In this document: piece by piece, positions 8,891 through 16,531 of the stretch | Position numbering within the stretch: the first letter of the stretch is position 1 | Layout: every line of letters starts with the position of its first letter | Assembly (NCBI GenBank): GCA_944384855.1 | Contig: CALWUY010000009.1 | Span: forward strand, 17,746-81,745 | Direction of reading: 5' to 3' | Length of the DNA stretch: 64,000 bases | Source of the DNA: an uncultured Clostridia bacterium | GTDB taxonomy: Bacteria > Bacillota > Clostridia > Oscillospirales > Acutalibacteraceae | Program-made: the position numbers and the translations under genes | Notes under the pieces: generated by a model | Seen by the model: only the letters and a program-made list of their open reading frames with translations | Told to the model about the DNA's origin: nothing | Databases searched by the model: none

Positions 8891-9481
8891 ATGCAAAATA
8901 TTACATTAGGATATGCATTTTGCGGCTCTTTTTGCACAATAAAGCAGTCTTTAGCTCAACTTAAAGAATTAGCAGCTTTGGATATTAAAATAAAACCGAT
9001 TATGTCACAGATAGTTTATACTACTGACACAAGATTCGGAAAAGCTGAAGATCTGATAAATGAAGTGGAATCTATATGCAACGAGAAAATTATCCACACA
9101 ATAGCAGCCGCAGAACCCATAGGACCTAAAAATCTTCTTGATATAATCGTAGTTTCCCCCTGCACCGGTAATACCATTTCAAAAATAGCCTTAGGCATAA
9201 CCGATACTCCGGTGACAATGGCAGTAAAGGCGCATCTCAGGAACAACAAACCCGTGGTTATCGCCCCCGCTACCAACGACGCTTTAGGCGCTTCAGCAAA
9301 AAATATAGGTATACTTCATAATACAAAAAATATTTTCTTTGTGCCTTACAGGCAAGATGATCCGTTTTCGAAAAATAACTCTTTGGTATGTGACTTTAAA
9401 CTTATTCCCCAAACAGTTGAAGCCGCTTTGGAAGGCTTTCAGCTGCAGCCGGTAATCCAGCCCCCTGTCATTCGGAAATAA
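8891..9481 (+). CDS. dpaB: Dipicolinate synthase subunit B (SpoVFB)
   Basis: 196 residues of flavoprotein (HFCD) fold. It opens MQNITLGYAFCGSFCT, has VVSPCTGNTISKIALGITDTP and ends in the family region with DALGASAKNIGILHNTKNIFFVPYRQDDP, characteristic of DpaB. It works with DpaA. The ATG at 8891 has an AAAGG site six to seven bases upstream and is preferred over an in-frame GTG at 8882 that overlaps the site. A bidirectional terminator follows at 9572-9600. Confidence 0.92.
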   Translation: MQNITLGYAFCGSFCTIKQSLAQLKELAALDIKIKPIMSQIVYTTDTRFGKAEDLINEVESICNEKIIHTIAAAEPIGPKNLLDIIVVSPCTGNTISKIALGITDTPVTMAVKAHLRNNKPVVIAPATNDALGASAKNIGILHNTKNIFFVPYRQDDPFSKNNSLVCDFKLIPQTVEAALEGFQLQPVIQPPVIRK

Positions 9482-9571
9482 CAAAAACTCTGTAAAGTTT
9501 AGAATAATATTCCGGCAAATAATTTGAGTATTTTTAAAAATTATCTGCATACTTTTTAATTTAATTACGGC

Positions 9572-9600
9572 AAAAAGGCATCGCTTCTGCGATGCCTTTT
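9572..9600. terminator. Bidirectional terminator between dpaB and the BlaR1-like gene
   Basis: AAAAAGGCATCGC and GCGATGCCTTTT form a stem around a four-base loop, with A and T runs on opposite sides, so it can serve the converging dpaB and BlaR1-like transcripts. Confidence 0.9.
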
Positions 9601-9603
9601 ATA

Positions 9604-11295
9604 TTATGAAAATATTCTGTTTCCTACAATTACCGCCTGTTCAGGACTGAAATAATCTTCGGTATTGCTGCTTAAACCGCTTGCCTTCCATGCTTGCTCA
9701 AACGTGATATCCTTTGTGTTGCTCAGCACAATATAGGTCGTTTCCCCAGCGGCGCCGCTCATCCTGCCGGAAATTTCCAGCCTGTATTTATACGTATAAC
9801 CGTTACAAAACCAATTATCATCAGCTATCTTGTAATAATCCTTAAATATAACATATTCCCCGCTGTCGTACTTTTCTTCAATCTCACCGGCTTCAGTCGC
9901 TTCGTACATACTGTCATTATTTAAACCGTCGATATTATAAGTATGTGAAAAATACTCATTTGCGACGCTTTCACTTGATGATATCAGTTCATTTATATAT
10001 CTTTGTGAATCAAGCGCTTTGCTTCGTAAATACCAGGGAAATTTTTCGCGAATGTCATTCGCATAATATGAACCGTCCCTGGGTTCCCAGTATTCTATAA
10101 GCTGATAATGTCCATGCTTGCCGGTACGCTTTGCAGTGATAACGGTAGGTATATATGCTCCGGATTCTAATTTTATTTGTCCGTTGTCGTAACTGTATTC
10201 CCGGTAAAGCGCCCACATATAAACAGTCGTTTTATTAAATGAATTTTTAACGTTTAAAACTTTATAATTTGTGGTTATAAAGTTATCATTTGTGTTTGTT
10301 TCGCTAAAATTATGCTCCGCTATCCGCATATCAATAAACCCCGACAGTTCATCGCCTAAAGTTGTCATGGGATTCGTCAAAAAACAAACTGCCAGCAAAA
10401 CACTTGCGGCCGCAGCAGATATTATAACAAAAAGCGCCGGTTTCTTATAGCTTAGTACAGATTTTACTCTCCGTTTCACATCCGTCTCTCCGAAAGCAAT
10501 CGGACAGGCAGATACCGTATGTCTGTTTACGCTGCAGTTCAGCAGCGCCTGAGAATAATCCGCTTTTTGCTTTGTATCTGATTCTTTGATAACTTTTTCA
10601 TCACACGCAAGCTCTATATCACGGCATAATAATATATAGCCGTGCCACATAAGCGGATTAAACCAATGCAATATGAGAATAAAAAAACCTATCGGTTTCC
10701 AAAAGTGGTCTTTGCGGCTTATGTGCGCCTTTTCATGTGCAATGACGTGTTCCTTATCCTGATCGTTGATATTGAACGGCAGATAGATTTTGGGCTTTAT
10801 AATGCCGAGCACAAACGGAGAAATAACCCTCTCGCTCTGATAAATATTATCCTCCAGCAATACTGCTGTTCCTATTTTATTTCTTAATCGAAGATAACTG
10901 ATGAGTGTATAGATTAAAAGTACAGCAATACCCGCAAGCCACACTACAGCGAATATAACTGTGATATCCGCAAAATATCCTTCAGGTCTTGTAACACCTT
11001 CAAAATAATGACCTTTCAAATAATTATTCACCTGATTATCTACTATTGTAACTCCCGATTCAAAATACGGCCTCGGGGAATCTGAAGTTTTACTGATTGT
11101 TTCAACACTCGGAATAAGGCTGAAAACACTTTCAAGTGAGAAAGGCATAATAAGGCGAAGTCCCACAATACCCCATAAAACTGTATTTATCCACTTAGGA
11201 GCTTTTTTAAAAATCAATCTGATGACCAGTACAGCAAGTACAATCCAACTCGCTGATATACTCATATTTAAAATTTTCAAAAAGAACGCGCTCAT
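9604..11295 (-). CDS. BlaR1/MecR1-type M56 membrane metallopeptidase, antirepressor
   Basis: About 563 residues. Four membrane helices surround a cytoplasmic peptidase M56 domain with the zinc motif HEKAH in VIAHEKAHISRKDHF and a downstream ELACDEKVI. The C-terminal extracytoplasmic part (about 330-560) does not show the penicillin-binding SxxK/SxN/KTG set of staphylococcal BlaR1, so the ligand is unknown. Family knowledge: on sensing a signal the peptidase leads to cleavage of the cognate BlaI repressor. Three consecutive ATGs follow the GGAG site; 11295 has the best spacing. The start region overlaps the blaI stop. No beta-lactamase or PBP gene is adjacent. Confidence 0.85.
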   Translation of the reverse strand: MSAFFLKILNMSISASWIVLAVLVIRLIFKKAPKWINTVLWGIVGLRLIMPFSLESVFSLIPSVETISKTSDSPRPYFESGVTIVDNQVNNYLKGHYFEGVTRPEGYFADITVIFAVVWLAGIAVLLIYTLISYLRLRNKIGTAVLLEDNIYQSERVISPFVLGIIKPKIYLPFNINDQDKEHVIAHEKAHISRKDHFWKPIGFFILILHWFNPLMWHGYILLCRDIELACDEKVIKESDTKQKADYSQALLNCSVNRHTVSACPIAFGETDVKRRVKSVLSYKKPALFVIISAAAASVLLAVCFLTNPMTTLGDELSGFIDMRIAEHNFSETNTNDNFITTNYKVLNVKNSFNKTTVYMWALYREYSYDNGQIKLESGAYIPTVITAKRTGKHGHYQLIEYWEPRDGSYYANDIREKFPWYLRSKALDSQRYINELISSSESVANEYFSHTYNIDGLNNDSMYEATEAGEIEEKYDSGEYVIFKDYYKIADDNWFCNGYTYKYRLEISGRMSGAAGETTYIVLSNTKDITFEQAWKASGLSSNTEDYFSPEQAVIVGNRIFS

Positions 11296-11297
11296 CA

Positions 11298-11663
11298 TCA
11301 TTCTCCTTTCCTGAAGCGGTCTATCATCTGCTGAACCGCATCAATATCCGCATCGGAAATCTTATGATTTTTCGTAAACGCCGCAATAAACGCCGGTACA
11401 GAGCCCTCAAAAGTCTTCTCAACCATTTCGTTGAGTTCGGCAGCCTGCACCTGATCTTTACTGACAAGCGAAGTCACAACCGTGTTTTCGTTCTTCAATA
11501 CTCCCCGTTCTGCCAGACGCTTTATAACGGTATACGTGGTCGTGGGTTTCCAACCCAGACGCTCTTTGCAAATATCCACAAGCCGACTGCTTTTTATAGG
11601 TTCACATTCCCATAAAATTAAGCAAAAACGATATTCACTTTCAAATATTTTCGGTATATCCAT
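11298..11663 (-). CDS. BlaI/MecI/CopY family transcriptional repressor
   Basis: 121 residues with a winged-helix domain at residues 1-75; WECEPIKSSRLVDICKERLGWKPTTTYTVIKRL is rewritten here only as its key parts: EPIKSSRLVDI, then GWKPTTTYTVIKRLAERG, the family recognition helix. A helical dimerisation tail follows, the region where BlaI is cleaved. RBS AAGGAG is eight bases before the ATG. Two 16-bp dyads in its own promoter indicate autorepression together with the downstream BlaR1-like gene. Confidence 0.9.
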   Translation of the reverse strand: MDIPKIFESEYRFCLILWECEPIKSSRLVDICKERLGWKPTTTYTVIKRLAERGVLKNENTVVTSLVSKDQVQAAELNEMVEKTFEGSVPAFIAAFTKNHKISDADIDAVQQMIDRFRKGE

Positions 11664-11678
11664 AACTCGCGCTCCTTG

Positions 11679-11731
11679 CTCTAATATGTTAGAGTTTATT
11701 TCACTCTAACATATTAGAGCATAAATGTCAA
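11679..11731 (-). promoter_or_regulatory. BlaI-type operator pair and promoter
   Basis: On the minus strand TTGACA (11726-11731) is followed after 17 bases by a weak -10, TAGAGT. Two dyads cover it: CTCTAACATATTAGAG at 11704-11719 inside the spacer and -10, and CTCTAATATGTTAGAG at 11679-11694 near the start site. Each has perfect 6-bp arms, and the two sites are exact reverse complements of each other. Very likely the binding sites of the adjacent repressor. Confidence 0.85.
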
Positions 11732-11794
11732 CTGTTTTTTAACCGCCGTCAAAAAGAAAAAACCTTTCACTCATAAAATGTTTTTTAAAACACA

Positions 11795-11826
11795 AAGGGA
11801 GACATCTTTTACAAAGAGTCTCCCTT
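11795..11826 (-). terminator. Terminator after the first degV gene
   Basis: AAGGGAGAC (11795-11803) pairs with GTCTCCCTT (11818-11826) around a 14-base loop; on the minus strand a T-rich tract follows. Confidence 0.8.
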
Positions 11827-11856
11827 AAACTGCATTTGAATTTAAAATTATTCTGT

Positions 11857-12693
11857 CTATATGTTCTTTTCAAAACCTATTATCATGCCGCCCTTTTCTT
11901 CATAAAACGAACATAAACCGCGGCTTTCGTATATTTCCACATTCGCCTGAGGAAAATCAGCTAATATTAGATCCCGTAATTTGTACGACATGCCTTCGTT
12001 ATAGTTATGGGTTATTTTTATCTTTTTTCCGGATATTCCCTCTCTTTTAAGTATATCCATCATAGCCTGAAGTGTACGGCTTTCCCCTCTGCTCTTTTCG
12101 AGCATCTCAAGATCGCCCCGCACACTTGCTTTTCCTATCGCGCGTATTCCCAATATTCCCGCCATTCTTGCTGTCAAATGGCCTATCCGTCCGTTATTGG
12201 CAAGGTTTCTCATGGATTCCAGCACGAATATCAAACCTAAACTTTTTGAATATTCCTCAATCTCTTTGCAGACAAATTCAAACTCCCTGCCCTCTAATAC
12301 CAAATCACGTATTCTGTCAATAATCAATGCCATTTCCGGACCGGTTGACATAGAGTTGAAAACAAATACCTTCCTGTCAGGATACATTTCTTCATATTGG
12401 TTTTTGGCAAGCATCGCAGCATTGTAACTTCCTGAAAGCGTTGAAGTAATAGTAATACAGTATATTATATCCGCATCACCGAAAGTCTTCAGCCAATCAT
12501 TCTGATTGGGACACGAAGTTGATGACTTACCCTTATATTCACTTAAAAAATCTACCATTTCATGTACGTCAAGTTCTGTATCATCAACAAATTCTTTTTC
12601 ACGTGTTATGATTTTAAGCGGTGCGGACTCAAAATCAACACCGTCTAACTTCAGGACGTCCGACGAAGAATCGGCGACAATTTTTATTTTCAT
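11857..12693 (-). CDS. DegV family protein (fatty-acid-binding fold), copy 1
   Basis: 278 residues. Opens KIVADSSSDVLKLDG, with STSCPNQNDW (about 58-67), a TSTLSGSYNAAMLA segment (about 80-95) and a C-terminal ESRGLCSFYEEKGGMIIGFEK, the standard DegV layout. DegV proteins bind long-chain fatty acids, in some species as FakB subunits that feed exogenous fatty acids to a FakA kinase; no fakA is in the window. RBS GGAGGAAG precedes the ATG. It has its own terminator and is separated from the second degV by that gene's terminator, so the copies are probably separate transcripts. Confidence 0.88.
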   Translation of the reverse strand: MKIKIVADSSSDVLKLDGVDFESAPLKIITREKEFVDDTELDVHEMVDFLSEYKGKSSTSCPNQNDWLKTFGDADIIYCITITSTLSGSYNAAMLAKNQYEEMYPDRKVFVFNSMSTGPEMALIIDRIRDLVLEGREFEFVCKEIEEYSKSLGLIFVLESMRNLANNGRIGHLTARMAGILGIRAIGKASVRGDLEMLEKSRGESRTLQAMMDILKREGISGKKIKITHNYNEGMSYKLRDLILADFPQANVEIYESRGLCSFYEEKGGMIIGFEKNI

Positions 12694-12810
12694 TTCGGCT
12701 TCCTCCCTGAAAATGTTATTTTATGCAAAGCTGTATTTCGCTTTTCCCTGATATATTATTATATAATATGACAGTTCCGGTTTCACTCTATTTGAAATTT
12801 ACGGACTATA

Positions 12811-12865
12811 TTAAAAAATTCCACCGAGTAGAATCAAAATCATTGACTCTACTATCAGTGGAATT
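12811..12865 (-). terminator. Terminator after the second degV gene
   Basis: AATTCCAC (12817-12824) pairs with GTGGAATT (12858-12865), with an inner AGTAGA/TCTACT helix. On the minus strand the stem runs straight into TTTTTTAA. Confidence 0.8.
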
Positions 12866-12902
12866 CAATCAAAACGCCTTATTTTATGTGCTTTTCAGTA
12901 TT

Positions 12903-13769
12903 CTATCTTACCTTTCCCAAGAAAAATACCGCAAGCGTTCCTGGGCCCGAATGCGCGCCTATTACCGGCCCTATATCCGTTATGATTTTTACATCGGCGC
13001 CGTACTTTTTCTCGAACTGGGACTTTACAAACTTTGCATCATCCATGCAGTCCGCCTGAGAAATAAACACTATACCTTTTTCCTGCTCCATTGAAAGTTC
13101 GCCGTATTTATCAACAATCGCGTTCAGGGCGGCTTTTCTGCCTCGTGCCTTTGAAACACTTATAAGTTTTCCTGCGTTATCAACATGCAGTACCGGTTTT
13201 ATGCCTAAAACCGTACCCACAAACGCAACCGTAGGACTGACCCTTCCGCCGCGCTTCAAATATACGAGATCGTCTACCGTAAACCAATGGCAAAGGTTCA
13301 ATTTTATGCTTTCTATATAATCGGCTGTTTCCTGCAAGGACGCGCCCTCATTCATTTTCTGAACGGCTAAATAAACTATAAGACCTTCACCTGCTGATGC
13401 CGCTAATGTATCTATAAGCACTATTTTCCGTTCGGAATATTTCGCCGACAACTCTTCCGCCGCTATTCTTGCCGAATTATAAGTGTTGCTGAGACCTGAA
13501 GAAAAGCCTAAATATAAAATATCCTTTCCCTGCTTTAATACCTCTTCAAAATCTGCTAAAAATTTTTCCGGATTAATTGCCGAAGTTTTTGCAATTTCTC
13601 CGTTTCTCATTCTTGCGTAAAAGTCTTTTATATTCATTTGGCTGTTTAAATAATCCTTGCTTTCACCCTCGAAACGAAAGCTCAGCTCTATGAAACCCAC
13701 TTTCCATTCCCGTAATATATCGGGATTTATGTCACAGGCCGAATCTGTAAAAATCATATACTCACTCAT
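12903..13769 (-). CDS. DegV family protein (fatty-acid-binding fold), copy 2
   Basis: 288 residues from the ATG at 13769, which has GAGGAG seven bases upstream. Family features: MIFTDSACDINPDIL at the start, KTSAINPEKF (about 60-69), GFSSGLSNTYNSARIA (about 92-107), LCHWFTVDDLVYLKRGGRVS in the middle, and IGAHSGPGTLAVFFLGK at the end with the conserved H-x-GPG. It is clearly diverged from copy 1, so it may prefer a different fatty acid. It lies 25 bases after the marR gene, so the two are probably co-transcribed and controlled by the MarR protein. Confidence 0.9.
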   Translation of the reverse strand: MSEYMIFTDSACDINPDILREWKVGFIELSFRFEGESKDYLNSQMNIKDFYARMRNGEIAKTSAINPEKFLADFEEVLKQGKDILYLGFSSGLSNTYNSARIAAEELSAKYSERKIVLIDTLAASAGEGLIVYLAVQKMNEGASLQETADYIESIKLNLCHWFTVDDLVYLKRGGRVSPTVAFVGTVLGIKPVLHVDNAGKLISVSKARGRKAALNAIVDKYGELSMEQEKGIVFISQADCMDDAKFVKSQFEKKYGADVKIITDIGPVIGAHSGPGTLAVFFLGKVR

Positions 13770-13794
13770 AATAAAACTCCTCACAAAAATATTT

Positions 13795-14250
13795 TTAAGT
13801 TTCAGGTATTCCCTCTTTACTTAAAACCCTCAAATTTTCAACTATGGATTCAAGCGCTTTGTATAATGTGGCGCGTTCCTGACTGTCCATATCCTTTCCG
13901 GCAATCTCCACGGCGCGTGCCGCCTTTGAACGCACATATTCTGCTGCATTCATACCTTCCTCTGTCAGCTTAAAGGTTCCGCCGTACAGCTTTTGATGCC
14001 TGCCCTCTTTTTTAACAAAATTCTTTTCTTCCAGTATACACATCATTCTTGATACATCCGATTTATCTTTTCCGCACAGCTCACAAAGCTGCGGCGCGGT
14101 AATCCCCTGCGGATATTTCATCATCGTAAGCAGATATACAGAGTGATTGCCTTTGAGTCCGTATTTTTTCATTTCATGAGCAGACAGCTTATGCCAATAA
14201 CGTGATATTTCCGAAATGGCATAAGAAAATCTTTCAAATCTTTCCGTCAT
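13795..14250 (-). CDS. MarR family transcriptional regulator
   Basis: 151 residues with a winged-helix domain: GITAPQLCELCGKDKSDVSRMMCILEEKNFV spans the HTH (about 49-79), and RHQKLYGGTFKLTEEG forms the wing. RBS AAGGAG is eleven bases from the ATG. Its promoter contains a perfect 7-bp dyad over the -35 box, so it probably represses itself and the downstream degV copy 2. Inference: a fatty-acid or membrane-stress responsive regulator, given that partner. Confidence 0.85.
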   Translation of the reverse strand: MTERFERFSYAISEISRYWHKLSAHEMKKYGLKGNHSVYLLTMMKYPQGITAPQLCELCGKDKSDVSRMMCILEEKNFVKKEGRHQKLYGGTFKLTEEGMNAAEYVRSKAARAVEIAGKDMDSQERATLYKALESIVENLRVLSKEGIPET

Positions 14251-14296
14251 TTATGAATTTCTCCTTATTAATCATCCCGCTGAAGCCTCATGTTAA

Positions 14297-14328
14297 ATTA
14301 TACATCAAAGATGTTGAAATGTCAACAT
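14297..14328 (-). promoter_or_regulatory. marR-degV promoter with dyad operator
   Basis: Minus strand: TTGACA (14320-14325), 17-base spacer, TATAAT (14297-14302), both at consensus. The dyad ATGTTGA-4-TCAACAT at 14311-14328 covers the -35 box, the arrangement expected for steric repression. Confidence 0.9.
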
Positions 14329-14368
14329 TTGGTGATGAATTAACAGTGTTTGGATTCACGGCAGAAAT

Positions 14369-15406
14369 TCAAATGATTGTACCTCCTCCGATAACCGTAT
14401 CTCCGTCATAAAATACCGCTGCCTGACCCGGACTTGCCGCTCTCTGAGGCTGGTCGAATATAATTTTAACTTCATTTTCGTTTAACGGAATTATTACCGC
14501 AGGCTGATCTTTGTGGCGGTAACGCAGTTTTGCGGTTACGCGCATCTCACTTTTCAAAGCGTCAAACGGAATGAAATTGACGTCTTTTACCTTAACTTCT
14601 TTAGAGAATAAAAACTCCTCGTCAGCTAATACCACTCTGTTTGTATCACTGTTTTTGCTTACTACAAACTGAGGCTTTCCGAGAGCTATCCCCAAACCTT
14701 TTCTCTGCCCGATAGTGTAGTGAATAATACCATTATGTTTGCCTAAAATATTACCGTCGATATCAACATAATCGCCGCCGCAGGACTTATACTCCGTATT
14801 ATGTTCTATAAACGATGCATAATCTCCGTCCGGCACAAAACAAATATCCTGGCTGTCCGGTCTGTTAGCGTTGACAAATCCGCTGCTGACCGCGATATCT
14901 CTTATTTCATTCTTACAGTATTCTCCCAGCGGCAGCAATACTTTGGACAGCTGCTGCTGCGTAAGCATGTAAAGTACGTATGACTGATCTTTTGATGAAT
15001 CATTCGCCCTGAGCAACAAATATCTTCCGTTATCTTCTTTGATCCTTGCATAATGTCCGGTGGCAATTTTTCCGTATCCGCAGCGTTCTGCAATTTTTAT
15101 CATTTCGCCGAACTTTATATATTTGTTGCAGACAATACACGGGTTTGGTGTCTTCCCCGTGATATACTGTGAAGTGAAATTATTTATAACGTATTCATTG
15201 AATTCCTTCGTCAGATCATAGCTATAATGCGGAATTCCAAGCTTTCTGCAGACCGACTTCGCATCTTCTGTGTTGCTCTCTTCAGAGTTTTCACAAAGCC
15301 GCAAGGTTACTCCCGCAACCTCATATCCGCTTTGCTGCAGCAGATATGCCGACACCGATGAGTCCACTCCGCCGCTCATACCAATCATAACTTTTTCTTC
15401 CGACAA
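14369..15406 (-). CDS. mnmA: tRNA-specific 2-thiouridylase MnmA
   Basis: 345 residues. PP-loop ATPase motif GMSGGVDSSVSAYLL at the N-terminus; the catalytic cysteines are in NPCIVCNKYIKFG (about 92-104) and DSQDICFVPDGDY (about 186-198); GQRKGLG and AASPGQAAVFYDGD complete the family pattern. It thiolates U34 of Lys, Glu and Gln tRNAs using sulfur relayed from a cysteine desulfurase. The TTG at 15406 is the likely start because GGAGG lies eight bases upstream; the GTG three codons earlier touches that site. pfkA and its terminator are upstream. Confidence 0.93.
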   Translation of the reverse strand: MSEEKVMIGMSGGVDSSVSAYLLQQSGYEVAGVTLRLCENSEESNTEDAKSVCRKLGIPHYSYDLTKEFNEYVINNFTSQYITGKTPNPCIVCNKYIKFGEMIKIAERCGYGKIATGHYARIKEDNGRYLLLRANDSSKDQSYVLYMLTQQQLSKVLLPLGEYCKNEIRDIAVSSGFVNANRPDSQDICFVPDGDYASFIEHNTEYKSCGGDYVDIDGNILGKHNGIIHYTIGQRKGLGIALGKPQFVVSKNSDTNRVVLADEEFLFSKEVKVKDVNFIPFDALKSEMRVTAKLRYRHKDQPAVIIPLNENEVKIIFDQPQRAASPGQAAVFYDGDTVIGGGTII

Positions 15407-15427
15407 ATTGTTCACCTCCGATACAAT

Positions 15428-15455
15428 AAAAGGACTGCGTTGCAGTCCTTTTTTT
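15428..15455. terminator. Terminator between pfkA and mnmA
   Basis: AAAAGGACTGC and GCAGTCCTTTTT form a stem with a three-base loop, flanked by A and T runs. It ends pfkA on the minus strand, so mnmA needs its own promoter or readthrough. Confidence 0.85.
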
Positions 15456-15456
15456 A

Positions 15457-16416
15457 TTAAATAGATGTTGCATTGGCAACTTCATACATTTCGGTATCGA
15501 AAGACTTGTGCATATTCAGTGCTTCATAAATATCATAATCCACTATCTGACCGTTGTTCATTCCTACAACTCTGTTTCCGATTCCTTTTCTTAAGAGCTG
15601 TACTGCCGCGTAGCCGAACTGAGTGGCGCAAACGCGGTCGCGAACCGTAGGACTTCCTCCGCGCTGTACGTGACCTAATATGGTAGCCCTGCTTTCGATT
15701 CCGGTTTCCGCCTCGATCTTTTTCGCAATATCCTCGACTCCTCCGACACCTTCAGCAACAACGATTATAAAATGTTTCTTTCCGGTCATCTGTGAGCTTT
15801 TGATTTTTGTTATCACATCATCCAGGGAGTAATCCATTTCCGGTACCAATATTGCAGTCGCTCCTACCGCAATACCGCACTGAAGTGCTAAAAATCCCGC
15901 TCTTCTTCCCATTACTTCTACAACGCTGCATCTGTCATGAGACTGCGCGGTATCCCTGATTTTATCAACCATTTCCATTGCGGTATTCATCGCCGTATCA
16001 AAACCTATGGTGTATTCGGTTGAAGAAATATCATTATCAATCGTACCGGGTATCCCGATACAAGGTATACCTCTCAAAGACAGGTCTCTGGCTCCTCTGT
16101 ACGAACCGTCCCCTCCGATAACGACAATTCCTTCTATTCCTGCTTCCCGGCAGTTTTCAATAGCTGCCGCCATGCCTTCCTCTGTCTTGAAAAGCGGGCT
16201 TCTGGCAGTATAAAGCACTGTGCCGCCTCTGTGTATAATATCAGACACGGAACGCACATCCAAATCAAAAATGTCTCCTTCAATTAAACCGTTATATCCT
16301 CTGCTTATTCCCTTAACAGTCATTCCGCAATGAATGGCGGTTCTGACAACAGCACGAACCGCTGCGTTCATACCCGGAGCATCTCCTCCGCTTGTAAGTA
16401 CACCGATAGTTTTCAT
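15457..16416 (-). CDS. pfkA: ATP-dependent 6-phosphofructokinase
   Basis: 319 residues, the usual bacterial PfkA length, from the ATG at 16416 (AAGGAG eight to nine bases upstream). Motifs: GVLTSGGDAPGMNAAVR (5-21), GGDGSYRGA, the catalytic GTIDNDI, MGRRAGFLA and GHVQRGGSP. The GGDGS form at the nucleotide site indicates an ATP-using enzyme. It phosphorylates fructose 6-phosphate in glycolysis. Its own TTGAAA/TATACT promoter lies in the gap after dnaE. Confidence 0.95.
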   Translation of the reverse strand: MKTIGVLTSGGDAPGMNAAVRAVVRTAIHCGMTVKGISRGYNGLIEGDIFDLDVRSVSDIIHRGGTVLYTARSPLFKTEEGMAAAIENCREAGIEGIVVIGGDGSYRGARDLSLRGIPCIGIPGTIDNDISSTEYTIGFDTAMNTAMEMVDKIRDTAQSHDRCSVVEVMGRRAGFLALQCGIAVGATAILVPEMDYSLDDVITKIKSSQMTGKKHFIIVVAEGVGGVEDIAKKIEAETGIESRATILGHVQRGGSPTVRDRVCATQFGYAAVQLLRKGIGNRVVGMNNGQIVDYDIYEALNMHKSFDTEMYEVANATSI

Positions 16417-16487
16417 TTCAATTATCTCCTTAAAAGCCTTAAATGGCATTTGTTATAATTTTAACTTAAAGTTTCTCATTAGGAAAT

Positions 16488-16516
16488 AGTATAACTCAAA
16501 AAATATTATTTTTCAA
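16488..16516 (-). promoter_or_regulatory. pfkA promoter
   Basis: Minus strand TTGAAA (16511-16516), 17-base spacer, TATACT (16488-16493), located between the dnaE stop and pfkA. Confidence 0.75.
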
Positions 16517-16531
16517 CAAAAACTTTTATAG

